64,000 bases of DNA from Candidatus Nitrosopelagicus sp. (GTDB lineage: Archaea > Thermoproteota > Nitrososphaeria > Nitrososphaerales > Nitrosopumilaceae), in NCBI GenBank assembly GCA_028344575.1, contig JAOMBO010000001.1:110221-174220 (forward strand), in the 5' to 3' direction. A program made the translations under genes and the position numbers. The notes below the pieces were generated by a model. The model searched no databases and was not told the origin of the DNA. It saw only the letters and a list, made by a program, of their open reading frames with translations. Of the stretch, positions 17,055 through 26,861 are shown one piece after another. Numbering within the stretch: the stretch's first letter is position 1; every line of letters begins with the position of its first letter.

Positions 17055-18835
17055 GGTTCAATAATGATATCAACGTATTTTGATACGTTTACCTCAGAGT
17101 TAAAAACTCCTAAAAGTAATTTGTAATCTCCAGATAATGCAATTTGACTTGCAGTAATTGAAACAATAATTTCATTAGAACTATTGAAGTCATGTGAGAT
17201 TAAAAGATCAGAGGATTTTGTAACAGTTGATGCAGTATGAGCAAAATTGAAATTAATATCCCCAATGTTTGATGATGATGGATTTATACTCAAAGAAATT
17301 GTTTCAGTTTCACCTTTTTTGAGGTTTATAGATTCAACATTTGTATTTACTGTGAATGGAAGAGATTTTCCAGTATCAACTACACCAATTTTATTTTCTG
17401 CCCATTCTGTAAACCAAATTTTATCATCTATCACATCAAAGCCAAAAATTTGTGCAACACCACAATTTGATTTAGATTTATCTTCACAGTCGGCCCAGTT
17501 AGGATTTTTAGATGGTACCATGTATTCTATTAGTCGTTCATTATCAATATCAAAGACTGCAAGTTGATTAGATGTTTGTTCATTGAAAATGAGATTTCCA
17601 TTCATATCAGTTTCAGTCCAATAGGGTCTAGAAATTGGTGTTTTTATTATTCCAGTTGAATTCCCATATGCAGATTTTTGAGGTGTTGAGGTAACAAATT
17701 TTGTAAATTTTTCTTCATTAGGATCAAATTTGAAAAAGAAACTACTAGAAGTATCTACAATCCAAACATTATCATTTTCATCTACAGACAATCCATTTGC
17801 AGTATTAAGATCATCTGGAAAATCATATACATCAAAATAATTTTCGAGTGGAATATCTATTCCTGTACTTGCCAAATAGGAATCTTGTTTGTATTGTTCA
17901 ATATTGAATTTTAATAATAATCCAGTAGTATCAGGAATCCAATTTGTATACCATAAATTATTTTTAGAATCAACTCCAAAATCACCGGTAAATGAATTTG
18001 GAATTGGTGCTACAATACTAGAATATGTAAGATCATCAATGTTTTGAGCTAAATCAAAGAAAGTAATTTTACTTCCAGTGAAGTCATTTACTATAATATT
18101 TGAACCGCGTATAGCAAGTTTTTGAGGTAACGAACCGTCTTCAGAAGGAGGATATGATACTGCATCATATGTTTCACCAATTGTATCAAAACGCCAAAGA
18201 GTATCAAAACTTCCATCAGTATACCACATTGTACCATCAGAAGAATAATCCATCCCCCATGACATAGTACGTGCACCTTCTGGCCACATATCATTTTCAA
18301 ATTCAGTAAATTTTTCAGATATAGGATCAAATTTTGCAATTTGACCTACATTTGATTCAACAAACCATACATTTCCATCAGGTGCGACTTTAATTGCAAG
18401 TGGTTGTGTACATAAAGTTGGAATTTGGTATTCCTGTACATAAGATGTGGATTTTGCATCACTACCTCCACAGAAAGTTGCACGTTGATCATCAGGGAAA
18501 TTATCCATAGGAGTTCCGGTCATTGTTGAACTAAGTTCAGTACAATAATTATCAATTAACATCTGCTCACCAATTTTTTGTCCAACATCACATAGTGAAG
18601 AATTACGATCTTGAGTTGCAACTTCCTGGCATGCAGTAAGAGCTTGTTCATTATTTTCTAAATCAGATGTACGTTCTACACACGCATTCATCATAAAATC
18701 AAATCTATCTAAAACTTGTTTTTCTTCCATAGTCATAGTAGCTGCTGGCGGAGCAATTGCAAACAGTACAGTCGATGTTAATAAAATACCACCCAAAAAT
18801 GCGAATGCAAGAATACCTTTTGTTTTTTGCTTCAC
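17051..18835 (-). CDS. Secreted beta-propeller protein (streptogramin-lyase-like)
   Basis: The 594-aa exported protein has an N-terminal signal or anchor (residues about 7-28), then a Cys-containing helical region. A beta-propeller built from NHL/Vgb-like blades follows, with the repeated patterns NVWFVESNVGQIAKFD, MWYTDGSFDTLWRFD and KIWFTEWAENKIGVVD. A C-terminal beta-sandwich domain (about residues 500-594) follows the propeller. Vgb-type lyases inactivate streptogramins, but this fold is common in environmental proteins and no resistance role should be assumed. Its function is unknown. Confidence 0.82.
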   Translation of the reverse strand: MKQKTKGILAFAFLGGILLTSTVLFAIAPPAATMTMEEKQVLDRFDFMMNACVERTSDLENNEQALTACQEVATQDRNSSLCDVGQKIGEQMLIDNYCTELSSTMTGTPMDNFPDDQRATFCGGSDAKSTSYVQEYQIPTLCTQPLAIKVAPDGNVWFVESNVGQIAKFDPISEKFTEFENDMWPEGARTMSWGMDYSSDGTMWYTDGSFDTLWRFDTIGETYDAVSYPPSEDGSLPQKLAIRGSNIIVNDFTGSKITFFDLAQNIDDLTYSSIVAPIPNSFTGDFGVDSKNNLWYTNWIPDTTGLLLKFNIEQYKQDSYLASTGIDIPLENYFDVYDFPDDLNTANGLSVDENDNVWIVDTSSSFFFKFDPNEEKFTKFVTSTPQKSAYGNSTGIIKTPISRPYWTETDMNGNLIFNEQTSNQLAVFDIDNERLIEYMVPSKNPNWADCEDKSKSNCGVAQIFGFDVIDDKIWFTEWAENKIGVVDTGKSLPFTVNTNVESINLKKGETETISLSINPSSSNIGDINFNFAHTASTVTKSSDLLISHDFNSSNEIIVSITASQIALSGDYKLLLGVFNSEVNVSKYVDIIIEP

Positions 18836-18870
18836 AACTTTTCAAAATTAGAGCTTGTTATATCTGATTC

Positions 18871-19224
18871 TTAAAGTAACGATAAATCTCCAGTAATTTT
18901 ATCGATTAAATTTTCTGGAGCAGGTCCAACAGATATGCAAGTTGTTGTTCCTGGTGCAATTTGTGTATGACCAGCATCAGTTATTTCAGACCATGGAAGA
19001 CCTAACTCAATTGCACCTTTTTTGACTTCATTTAGTTCCTTTATTCCAGAAACTTTGACAACAACTTTCTCTTGTCCACCCCACCAAGTTTGAAACCATT
19101 CGGGATGTGATTTTCGAACATGTTCTGCACCCATAACACATGCATGACCAACTTGTGCTGCAATTTTGCCTTTTCCCATTCCAAGATCAGTTCTAACTGC
19201 AATAACCTGCTTGATGTCAGTCAT
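18871..19224 (-). CDS. pth2: Peptidyl-tRNA hydrolase Pth2
   Basis: The 117-aa protein is the archaeal/eukaryotic type that recycles peptidyl-tRNA released from stalled ribosomes. It shows the family start VIAVRTDLGMGKGKIAAQVGHA, LGLPWSEITDAGHTQIAPGT and a normal length. It is divergent from the geranylgeranyl reductase gene. Confidence 0.96.
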   Translation of the reverse strand: MTDIKQVIAVRTDLGMGKGKIAAQVGHACVMGAEHVRKSHPEWFQTWWGGQEKVVVKVSGIKELNEVKKGAIELGLPWSEITDAGHTQIAPGTTTCISVGPAPENLIDKITGDLSLL

Positions 19225-19292
19225 ATGAAATAATTATAGAAGTTGATGATAAACGTTACAATTCAAATACCAAATAAAGATACAAACCATAC

Positions 19293-20435
19293 ATGTATGA
19301 TGCAGTAGTAGCTGGAGGAAGTATTTCTGGACTTTTAGCTGCAAGAGAAATTGCAAAAAACGGTCATTCAGTTTTAGTTTTGGAAGAAGGATTTGAAGTA
19401 GGAAGCCCAGAACATTGTGGAGGATTAGTTAGTGAAAATGCATTAAAAGAATTAGGAATTGAACCATCAGCAAAAACATTTGATAGTAAAGTAGAATGTG
19501 CAAAGATTTTTTCACCAGAAGGAAAAGAAATTACAATTAATTCAAAAAAACAAAAAATCATAGTCATAAATAGAAGAGAATTAGATAAACAAGCAGCAAG
19601 ACAAGCTAGAGATAATGGTGCAGAAATTTCTGTGAAGACTAGTTTTCAAGAAAAAAACAACAATATCATAAGAACATCAAATGGAAATATAGAATGTAAA
19701 TTTTTTGTAGATTGTAGGGGAGTTTCAAGATTAGTAAATAAAGACAGAGATGGAATATTGCTAACTGCACAATACGAAGTATATGCAGACTGGATTAAGG
19801 AAGGTCAAGTAGAGGTATATTTTGATCAAGAAAAATATCCAGAATTTTTTGCATGGATAATTCCTTCTGGAAAAGGAGTAGGTAAGGTAGGAGTTTCAGG
19901 TAAAGGAATTAACACATTGGGACGAATGGATGAATTTCTAAAATCTAAAGGTAATTTTTCAACAATTAGAAAAATATTTGCGCCAATCTGGATCAAAGGA
20001 CCAATAAAGAATTTTGTCGAGGACAATACAATGATAGTTGGCGATGCTGCAGGACAAGCAAAACCTACAACTGCAGGAGGTATTTTCTCATGTGGAATGG
20101 CAGGAATTATGGCAGGTAAAGCAATTTCAGAAGCAATAGAAACAGGAGATTCGTCTTCATTGATGAATTATGAGAAAGAATGGAAAGAGAAATTTGGAAA
20201 AGAGTTTGAGAAACAAAATCTTGCTAGAAAAATACTTGCAAGATTAGATAACGGAACAGTAAACAAATTGTTTAATTCCATTACACCCGAAATTGAAGAA
20301 GATATCTCAAATAAAGAAGACTTTGATTTCCATACAAGTTCAATTCTCAGATTACTTGGAATGAAAGGTTCTTTCAATACAATGCAAGCATTGATTGGAG
20401 GAGAAATCAAGAGACTTGTTCAAAATAAAGCATAA
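19293..20435 (+). CDS. Geranylgeranyl reductase family flavoprotein
   Basis: The 380-aa FAD enzyme has an N-terminal dinucleotide-binding motif (AGGSISGLLAAREIAKNG), the family PEHCGG segment, and the second FAD motif MIVGDAAGQAKPTTAGG. In archaea this family saturates the isoprenoid chains of membrane lipids and sometimes of quinones. Thaumarchaeal menaquinones carry saturated side chains, so either role is possible. Which one applies cannot be read here. Confidence 0.9.
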   Translation: MYDAVVAGGSISGLLAAREIAKNGHSVLVLEEGFEVGSPEHCGGLVSENALKELGIEPSAKTFDSKVECAKIFSPEGKEITINSKKQKIIVINRRELDKQAARQARDNGAEISVKTSFQEKNNNIIRTSNGNIECKFFVDCRGVSRLVNKDRDGILLTAQYEVYADWIKEGQVEVYFDQEKYPEFFAWIIPSGKGVGKVGVSGKGINTLGRMDEFLKSKGNFSTIRKIFAPIWIKGPIKNFVEDNTMIVGDAAGQAKPTTAGGIFSCGMAGIMAGKAISEAIETGDSSSLMNYEKEWKEKFGKEFEKQNLARKILARLDNGTVNKLFNSITPEIEEDISNKEDFDFHTSSILRLLGMKGSFNTMQALIGGEIKRLVQNKA

Positions 20436-20449
20436 AATTTCAAGGAAGG

Positions 20450-20457
20450 TATAAATT
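20450..20457 (+). promoter_or_regulatory. TATA box for the zinc-ribbon/aEF1-beta operon
   Basis: TATAAATT begins 29 nt before the ATG at 20479 and is the best TATA match I see in this part of the window. Confidence 0.6.
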
Positions 20458-20478
20458 CCTAACAGAGAGGATTTCATT

Positions 20479-20658
20479 ATGTCTTCAAGTATTACACTAC
20501 CGGTATGCAATGGTTGTAGTAGACACATCATGCCAGGCGACAAGAATGTTAAATTCAATTGTCCAGAGTGCAATAACGAATTAATTTGGAGATGTGGAAG
20601 TTGTAGAGAAGCCGCAGCACCATATACATGCAAATCATGCGGCTTTTCGGGACCATAG
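20479..20658 (+). CDS. Zn-ribbon RNA-binding-type protein (COG2888-like)
   Basis: The 59-aa ORF is missing from the track because of its size. It has four CxxC-type pairs (VCNGCSRH, NCPECNNE, RCGSCREA, TCKSCGFSG), giving two zinc ribbons, and the C-terminal YTCKSCGFSGP typical of the archaeal family. In many archaea this gene lies directly upstream of aEF1-beta, as here, with only 3 nt between them. It probably functions in translation or RNA binding. Confidence 0.88.
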   Translation: MSSSITLPVCNGCSRHIMPGDKNVKFNCPECNNELIWRCGSCREAAAPYTCKSCGFSGP

Positions 20659-20661
20659 AAA

Positions 20662-20943
20662 ATGGCTCAATTACTTTTAATTGTAAAAATACTTCCTACC
20701 GGAACCGAAGTAGATTTAGATAAATTAGTTGAAGGAATAAAATCGAGTCTAAAAGACGAGATTGAATTACGTAGACATACAAAAGAACCATTAGCTTTTG
20801 GGTTAGAATTTATCAAAGCAGAATTCACTTTAGAAGATGCCGAAGGTAAGATGGAATCATTAGAAAATTCTGTCAAATCTGTCGAAGGTGTCAGTGAGTT
20901 CGAGGTGCTGAATATGAGCCGCATGTCAGTTGACATGAAATAG
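20662..20943 (+). CDS. ef1b: Translation elongation factor aEF1-beta
   Basis: The 93-aa guanine-nucleotide exchange factor for aEF1A matches the archaeal family in length and motifs ([38 protein letters not shown]). The ATG at 20662 follows the zinc-ribbon stop by 3 nt, and cdc48 follows 8 nt after its own stop, giving a three-gene operon. Confidence 0.95.
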   Translation: MAQLLLIVKILPTGTEVDLDKLVEGIKSSLKDEIELRRHTKEPLAFGLEFIKAEFTLEDAEGKMESLENSVKSVEGVSEFEVLNMSRMSVDMK

Positions 20944-20951
20944 GAGTTTAG

Positions 20952-23126
20952 TTGACTCGAAATGTCGACCCACTACAAATGAGAGTGGGAGAAGCAAAAC
21001 AAAGAGATATCGGAAAAAAACGAGCTCGAATCGGTCCAGACGCAATGGATTATCTTCAAGTAACACCAGGGGATGTAATTCAAATTAATTCAAAAAAATC
21101 AACATGTGCTATAGTTTGGCCAACGGATGAGGATGAGAAATATCCAGATACAATAAGAATTGATGGTCAAACAAGAAAAAATCTAGGAGTTGCATTAAGC
21201 GACGTAGTTGAGATTAAAAAAATAATAACAAAACCTGCAAAATCAGTTACATTAACTCCAATTGCAGATCAGGTGACAGTTGACAAAGAATTTACTGATT
21301 TTGTAAAAAATAGATTGAAAGGATTACCGTTAAGTCAAGCTGATGAAATTTCAGTAATGATTCTTGGGAATGCAATGGACTTTAAAATAGAAAAAATTTC
21401 CCCTAAAGGAATAGTACGCATTGAGCGTACCACCACACTAACAATTCTATCAGAAGCATCTGAAGATAAAAAATCTCGAATAACGTACGAAGAAGTTGGA
21501 GGATTGCAAGAAGAAATAAAGATAATGCGAGAAATAGTGGAACTTCCATTAAGACATCCAGAATTATTTGTAAGACTTGGAATCGAGCCACATAGTGGAG
21601 TATTGTTGTATGGTCCACCTGGATGTGGTAAGACATTACTTGCAAAAGTTCTTGCAAGTGAATCAGAAGCAAGAATGTTATCAATTAACGGTCCAGAAAT
21701 TATGAACAAATATTATGGCGAAACAGAAGCAAAATTGAGAGATATTTTCAAAGAAGCAAAAGAAAATTCACCAAGTATAATTTTCATCGATGAAATTGAT
21801 GCAATTGCACCGAAAAGAGAAGAGGCGTATGGTGATGTAGAAAAACGAGTTGTTGCTCAATTACTTGCATTAATGGATGGATTAACAGATAGAGGAAACG
21901 TGGTAGTACTTGGTGCAACAAATAGACCAGATAGTGTTGATCCGGCATTAAGAAGACCGGGAAGATTTGATAGAGAAATGGAAATTTCAGTTCCAAACGC
22001 AGATGGTAGATTAGAGGTTATGCAAATTCACACAAGAGGAATGCCTATTGCAGATGATGTTAACTTGAAAAGTCTTGCATCAGAATTACATGGATACACA
22101 GGTGCAGATATGAAATCATTATGTAGAGAAGCGGCAATAAGATCGATTCGAAGGTATTTACCAGAAATTGATTTAGAAACTGAAAAAATCCCAGCAAAAG
22201 TTCTTCAATCAATGGAAGTGAAAATAATCGACTTTTATGATGCCATGCATGGTGTAATTCCTACAGCAATGAGAGAGTTCTATGTAGAACGCTCGAAAGT
22301 ATTCTGGGAAGATGTTGGAGGATTGGAAGAATCAAAACATGTTCTTCAAGATAACTTGATAGTTGCAATGAATGATCCTGAGAAATTTAGTAAAATGGGA
22401 ATAAAACCACCTAGAGGTGCATTATTGTATGGTCCACCTGGATGTGGTAAGACAATTTTGGCCAGAGCGTTAGCTACTGAAAGTGGTGGAAACATGATTC
22501 TTGTTAGAGGACCAGAAATATTATCAAAATGGGTTGGAGAATCTGAAAAAGCGATACGAGAGATTTTCAGAAAGGCAAAAGCATCATCACCATGCGTGAT
22601 AATTTTTGATGAACTAGACTCATTGGCAAAAATGAAAAATGGAGAAGAAGGTGGAGGAATTGGAGAAAATATACTCAGTCAGATGTTAACAGAAATGGAA
22701 GAAGGAACAACATCAAGAGTGGTAATCATAGGAATAACAAACAGACCAGATTTAATTGATAATTCTATGTTACGAACAGGTAGATTGGATTTGAATGTCT
22801 TTGTTAGCCCACCAGATGAAAAAGGGCGTTTAGAAATTATTAAAATATTGACAGACGGAATGCCATTATCAAAAGATGTAGATTTACATGAGATTTCAGT
22901 TGCTACACAGAGTTATTCAGGTGCAGATTTAGCATCATTATGCAGAGAAGCAGCAGTTGAAGCAATGCAAAACAATTCTAAAGAGATTTCAAGTAAAGAC
23001 TTTGCTGCAGGATTGAAAAAGATTAGACCGTCAATAACAAAAGAAGTGGAATCATGGTATGAAAAAATTAAAGAAGGAGCATCAAGCATCATACCAAGAG
23101 AAGCCGATAAGACATTCTATGGTTAG
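20952..23126 (+). CDS. cdc48: Cdc48/VCP-type AAA+ unfoldase
   Basis: The 724-aa protein has an N-domain ([18 protein letters not shown]) and two AAA modules, each with Walker A GPPGCGKT. Walker B is FIDEIDAI in D1 and IFDELDSL in D2. Pore loops are KYYGETE and KWVGESE. It extracts or unfolds proteins for degradation or remodelling. The C-terminus ends TFYG, so the last three residues F-Y-G fit the HbYX motif that docks unfoldases onto the 20S proteasome. The start is a TTG 8 nt after aEF1-beta. Confidence 0.96.
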   Translation: MTRNVDPLQMRVGEAKQRDIGKKRARIGPDAMDYLQVTPGDVIQINSKKSTCAIVWPTDEDEKYPDTIRIDGQTRKNLGVALSDVVEIKKIITKPAKSVTLTPIADQVTVDKEFTDFVKNRLKGLPLSQADEISVMILGNAMDFKIEKISPKGIVRIERTTTLTILSEASEDKKSRITYEEVGGLQEEIKIMREIVELPLRHPELFVRLGIEPHSGVLLYGPPGCGKTLLAKVLASESEARMLSINGPEIMNKYYGETEAKLRDIFKEAKENSPSIIFIDEIDAIAPKREEAYGDVEKRVVAQLLALMDGLTDRGNVVVLGATNRPDSVDPALRRPGRFDREMEISVPNADGRLEVMQIHTRGMPIADDVNLKSLASELHGYTGADMKSLCREAAIRSIRRYLPEIDLETEKIPAKVLQSMEVKIIDFYDAMHGVIPTAMREFYVERSKVFWEDVGGLEESKHVLQDNLIVAMNDPEKFSKMGIKPPRGALLYGPPGCGKTILARALATESGGNMILVRGPEILSKWVGESEKAIREIFRKAKASSPCVIIFDELDSLAKMKNGEEGGGIGENILSQMLTEMEEGTTSRVVIIGITNRPDLIDNSMLRTGRLDLNVFVSPPDEKGRLEIIKILTDGMPLSKDVDLHEISVATQSYSGADLASLCREAAVEAMQNNSKEISSKDFAAGLKKIRPSITKEVESWYEKIKEGASSIIPREADKTFYG

Positions 23127-24298
23127 AGATCATTCAAAGTCTTAAGAAGCAATTCATCACTATACATCGCATATTCAGGATAACAATTCAACATGTGACC
23201 ATTAGAAATTGGTTCAAATTTCCAATCAACACATTCAATATTATATTCAAGATTGGAATTATCATATATCCAATCAAATCCATTTCTTATTGTTGGTTCA
23301 GGATAATTGTGACCTCGAATTAAGGAAATGGTATCATCATCATAATTTACAGAAATTTCAGCATACAATGCATTAGGATATAGATATACAATATTTGGAT
23401 GTGATGTTATAGCATCAAACATTTTTTCAGTTACATATTCATTATGAAGCACTATTACCTTATCATAATTTAACAGAATTTCAGGATTTTTATCTACATC
23501 CACATCAGTGATAAAAGGATAATCAAGTAAATGAAGAATGTTCAATCCCAATGTGGAAGCAGTGAAATCAATTGGCTTATCAAAATTTATTGGTACAGTT
23601 AAGCAATCATCATCTCTAAACAACTTTCCATGAAATTCTTGATCACACTCCCCACGATAAAACGTATAAAATCCAGGTTCAGTGTAAGCCGTGAAAGTAA
23701 AAGTTGGAATTATAACAACAGAATTTGAAGTGTTAATCAGAGTTTCATATATTTTGATGTTTTCAGGTATAAAGTCAAATTGTACATCCACGTATCTAGT
23801 ACTACCATCATTCATCAAAACAACATCTTTGTTTAACAGGCTTGCGGAAAAGAGATCTACATTCTTTTCAAATGTTTGAATTAAGGGTATGTCTGTTGAT
23901 GAATATTCTAATGAAGTGTTAATTATTGATGAATTGGATATTTTCAAAAGATTTTCATTGTAAAGATATGTAATTGCAGACGCATAAACATCATTTGAGA
24001 TTTTATTTTCAGAGAACCATTTTGCGGTATAAGAAAACCAAGGAGGTATGCTAAATTCATTAGATAGATTTTGAGATAAATCAGTATGAGTTTCTAGTAG
24101 AACAATAAGTGATTTTTGGAATTTTACATCAGATATTTTCCCTTCAGACCACCATTTAGCATCACTATAATGCCAATATGAAATATTTTCATCATCATAT
24201 ACAGAATATGAAAACGGAGTATTTGTTGAAAGAAAAATGATAGAGAAAGAAATACAAATTACTAAAAATAAGGTATATTGTTTTAACAATAAATTCAC
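23123..24298 (-). CDS. Exported protein with two Trp-rich thaumarchaeal repeats
   Basis: The 391-aa protein has a signal peptide (residues about 7-30). Two copies follow of a roughly 35-residue motif, W-x(2)-x-A-K-W-(W/F)-S-E-x-K-I-S-(D/N) followed by a hydrophobic helix (residues about 40-110). The same motif is better preserved in the protein at 45146-46222. A large beta-rich region of unknown type fills residues 130-391, containing PTFTFTAYTEPGFYTFYRGECDQEFHGK. It is probably a cell-surface protein. It converges on cdc48 with stops overlapping in TTAG. Confidence 0.75.
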   Translation of the reverse strand: MNLLLKQYTLFLVICISFSIIFLSTNTPFSYSVYDDENISYWHYSDAKWWSEGKISDVKFQKSLIVLLETHTDLSQNLSNEFSIPPWFSYTAKWFSENKISNDVYASAITYLYNENLLKISNSSIINTSLEYSSTDIPLIQTFEKNVDLFSASLLNKDVVLMNDGSTRYVDVQFDFIPENIKIYETLINTSNSVVIIPTFTFTAYTEPGFYTFYRGECDQEFHGKLFRDDDCLTVPINFDKPIDFTASTLGLNILHLLDYPFITDVDVDKNPEILLNYDKVIVLHNEYVTEKMFDAITSHPNIVYLYPNALYAEISVNYDDDTISLIRGHNYPEPTIRNGFDWIYDNSNLEYNIECVDWKFEPISNGHMLNCYPEYAMYSDELLLKTLNDL

Positions 24299-24339
24299 TG
24301 CGTACGAAGATTTAAAATGATTACTCTGTTAATTTAGGT

Positions 24340-24630
24340 ATGGCAATTCCAATAAGAAATCATGTATTAGAAGTAATCAAGCAAAAAGAAAACTATACCG
24401 ATAAGGAATTAGAAAAGGCACTTACAAAAGATGGTACAATTATCACTGAAGGTAAATTCAACAAAGTTCTGCTAGATTTAGAGATAATGGGATTGATCAA
24501 CGTAGCATGGGTAACAAAAGATAATAGAAGAATTCAAGCAGTTACAGAAAAAGTTGAAGAAGATGCCTACGAAGAGCAAATAAAAGAAACACAAGAAAAA
24601 GATTACGAAGCCAGTTTTCCTAACTCTTAA
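24340..24630 (+). CDS. Winged-helix DNA-binding protein, small
   Basis: The 96-aa protein is predicted to fold as a winged helix: helices over IRNHVLEVIKQKENYTDKELEKALTKDG and TEGKFNKVLLDLEIMGLI, then a beta wing WVTKDNRRIQAV and an acidic C-terminal helix. It is probably a transcriptional regulator or DNA-associated protein. It is divergent from the 23123 gene and converges on ctaB. Confidence 0.65.
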   Translation: MAIPIRNHVLEVIKQKENYTDKELEKALTKDGTIITEGKFNKVLLDLEIMGLINVAWVTKDNRRIQAVTEKVEEDAYEEQIKETQEKDYEASFPNS

Positions 24631-24635
24631 AATTA

Positions 24636-25517
24636 TTAAAACCTGAAATTAAAAGCAGCGTCTAATGCAACAGCTAAGAAAATTATTGTCAAATATGGAG
24701 CGGTGACTTTGTATGCTTTCCATGCAAAGTCAGATGTTGGTTCTTTTGTTAACTTGTAATGATATACAAGCATTAGACCACCAGAAGCAGCTGCAATTGC
24801 AGTATAAACAAGACCCATTCCAAATGCATAAAGCATTAATGAGTATGGAAGTAGAATCAAAGTATTAATCAAAATGTATTTCGATGTTTTCTGCATTCCA
24901 ATTAGAACTGGAAGCATTGGAACTTTGGCTGCAGAATATTCATCTTTCATTTTCATTGCTAGACACCAAAAGTGAGATGGAGTCCAAACGAATACAAGAA
25001 ATCCAATTAAAAATCCTAGAATATCCATAGAACCTGTAGCTGCAGACCATCCGGCCATAGAAGCTGCACTTCCGGCAAATCCACCAATCACAATGTTTGA
25101 TGAATTTAATCTCTTTAGCCATGCTGTGTATATTATCACATAGAAAAATATTCCAAGTGCAATGAAAAATGCTGAAATGTAATTCAAAGCTAATGCACCA
25201 TATACAACAGAAATCACACTTACCGTCAAACCATAAATCAAAACAGAGTTTGGTTTTATTCTTCCAGATGGTATTGGTCTAGTACTGGTTCTTTCCATTA
25301 ATGGATCAATATCACGGTCATAGTAGTGATTCAATGCGCTTGAGCCAGCTGATGCCAAACCTCCTGCAATAATGATATGAATTAATCCCCAAGTGTCCAA
25401 TTCAGGTCCAATCAATTTACTTGCTGCATACATCGATGTAACAGCTGTAATTACAAGAAGAACGACAATTCTTGGTTTTGAAATTTCAATTATTTCTTTT
25501 ATTCCCAATATACTCAT
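24636..25517 (-). CDS. ctaB: Protoheme IX farnesyltransferase (heme O synthase)
   Basis: This UbiA-superfamily membrane prenyltransferase makes heme O for cytochrome oxidases. The 293-aa sequence has about eight or nine helices, with the first Asp-rich motif NHYYDRDIDPLMERTSTRP diagnostic for CtaB/COX10. It is divergent from a membrane cupredoxin gene, so both may serve terminal-oxidase assembly or electron supply. Confidence 0.95.
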   Translation of the reverse strand: MSILGIKEIIEISKPRIVVLLVITAVTSMYAASKLIGPELDTWGLIHIIIAGGLASAGSSALNHYYDRDIDPLMERTSTRPIPSGRIKPNSVLIYGLTVSVISVVYGALALNYISAFFIALGIFFYVIIYTAWLKRLNSSNIVIGGFAGSAASMAGWSAATGSMDILGFLIGFLVFVWTPSHFWCLAMKMKDEYSAAKVPMLPVLIGMQKTSKYILINTLILLPYSLMLYAFGMGLVYTAIAAASGGLMLVYHYKLTKEPTSDFAWKAYKVTAPYLTIIFLAVALDAAFNFRF

Positions 25518-25608
25518 ATTTTTGTTGTATCGAATTTATTCCCTTCTAATAGACGATCTTCTTTGTTACATAAGGATAAAATAATACTCTGAAAGCATCA
25601 AAGCAGAA

Positions 25609-26415
25609 TTGAGTAATTGGGATCTAATAATGCCAGGTGGAGGACTAACCGCAATCGGTCTTGTGGGACTTATCACATCATATTCAGGAATTGCCCACAC
25701 ATTCATTGATGGAATGCATGCATTAACCGGATTACTCTTCATGTTTGGATTAATAATTTTAACAGCCGGTCTTTTGGAAGGAGGAATTTCAACATCAAAT
25801 CGTACCAAAGCAACCGTACTAGCAATCATCTCAATTTCTCTAGGATTTGGAACATTTGCAACTACAATGACAGAAAATTCAACATTACCATTATTTGCAG
25901 GAATATTAATTATGATTGCAATTCCGGCAATTGTGATTTCATACTTTGCAATGAAGATGCCAGTATACGCAAAACCTGTTGGAGTAATCTTTGTTTTAGC
26001 ATTTGGAACAGGAATCGGACTTTACATGGCATTTGGTTTTGTAGGACCAGACCCATACATGATTGCATCAGAAGTTTCTGAAGTAGAAGAAGCTGTAGAA
26101 GAAGCAATTCCAGAAGGACCAATATTCATAATTTCAATGTTAGCAGGATCAGATGTACAAGGCGCTCCAGACTATGAACCAGATGAAGCGGTAGTTTCAA
26201 AGGGTCATATCATAGAATGGGTAAACGATGATGCAATGTCACATACTGCTACAAGTTCTGTTGACTTTGGAGAAACATTTGACACAGGACTACTAAATGC
26301 AGGAGAATCTTACAAACTAGATACTAACAAGTTAGACCTTGGAACATACGAATACATGTGTATTGTACACCCATGGATGGTCTCAACAATAATTATAGAA
26401 GAGTCCGTAGAATAA
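25609..26415 (+). CDS. Polytopic membrane protein with C-terminal cupredoxin domain
   Basis: The 268-aa protein starts at a TTG, has about four or five transmembrane helices (residues 8-160), an acidic linker (EVSEVEEAVEEAIPEG) and a cupredoxin domain. Copper ligands are visible: His in AMSHTATSS, and YMCIVHPWMVS with Cys, His and Met. The ligand loop resembles that of the 13708 protein, but the membrane part differs, so this is a fused membrane-tethered electron carrier. It is divergent from ctaB and 5 nt from the JAMM gene downstream. Confidence 0.88.
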   Translation: MSNWDLIMPGGGLTAIGLVGLITSYSGIAHTFIDGMHALTGLLFMFGLIILTAGLLEGGISTSNRTKATVLAIISISLGFGTFATTMTENSTLPLFAGILIMIAIPAIVISYFAMKMPVYAKPVGVIFVLAFGTGIGLYMAFGFVGPDPYMIASEVSEVEEAVEEAIPEGPIFIISMLAGSDVQGAPDYEPDEAVVSKGHIIEWVNDDAMSHTATSSVDFGETFDTGLLNAGESYKLDTNKLDLGTYEYMCIVHPWMVSTIIIEESVE

Positions 26416-26420
26416 CAATA

Positions 26421-26825
26421 GTGAATAAATCTATTATTTTATCAGATGAAGATAAACAAGAACTAGCAAAGTATGCAGAATCAGAAAAACCATACGAGTC
26501 TTGTGCAATTCTAGTTGGAAATGAAACTGATGAGAACTGGACTGTAAAAGAATTAGTCTTAACTGAAAATACTGCAAAGTCTGAGGTTACATTTACGATT
26601 TCACCTGATAAAGAGTTTGAAGTAGATCAAAAAGCAAAGGAATCAAACATGGAAATAGTTTGTATTTTTCATTCTCATCCGGAATCAGGAGCCCAACCTT
26701 CAGAGACAGACAAAAAATTCATGAGAGTGAATCCTTTCCCATGGATAATTTATTCAGGTAAGACAAAAGAAATGAACTGCTTCATTTTAGAAGACGAGAA
26801 CGTAAAACAGATTTCAATAATATAG
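26421..26825 (+). CDS. JAMM/MPN-domain metalloprotease
   Basis: The approximately 134-aa single-domain protein carries the zinc motif HSHPESGAQPSETD, an exact H-x-H-P-x6-S-x2-D pattern, and the upstream catalytic Glu in YESCAIL. Archaeal JAMM proteins remove ubiquitin-like SAMP modifiers or act in sulfur-carrier processing. The track ORF begins inside the cupredoxin gene; the GTG at 26421, 5 nt after that gene's stop, is the sensible start. Confidence 0.88.
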   Translation: MNKSIILSDEDKQELAKYAESEKPYESCAILVGNETDENWTVKELVLTENTAKSEVTFTISPDKEFEVDQKAKESNMEIVCIFHSHPESGAQPSETDKKFMRVNPFPWIIYSGKTKEMNCFILEDENVKQISII

Positions 26826-26830
26826 TGATA

Positions 26831-26839
26831 AATTAAATA
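26831..26839 (+). promoter_or_regulatory. TATA-like element for the DUF2024 gene
   Basis: AATTAAATA lies about 28 nt before the ATG at 26862. Confidence 0.35.
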
Positions 26840-26861
26840 GATCTTATTTTGCATCAAGAAT

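Noticed and set aside
17051-18835. Streptogramin-resistance lyase
   Set aside because: Only the propeller fold is shared; the protein is exported, larger than Vgb and has an extra C-terminal domain.
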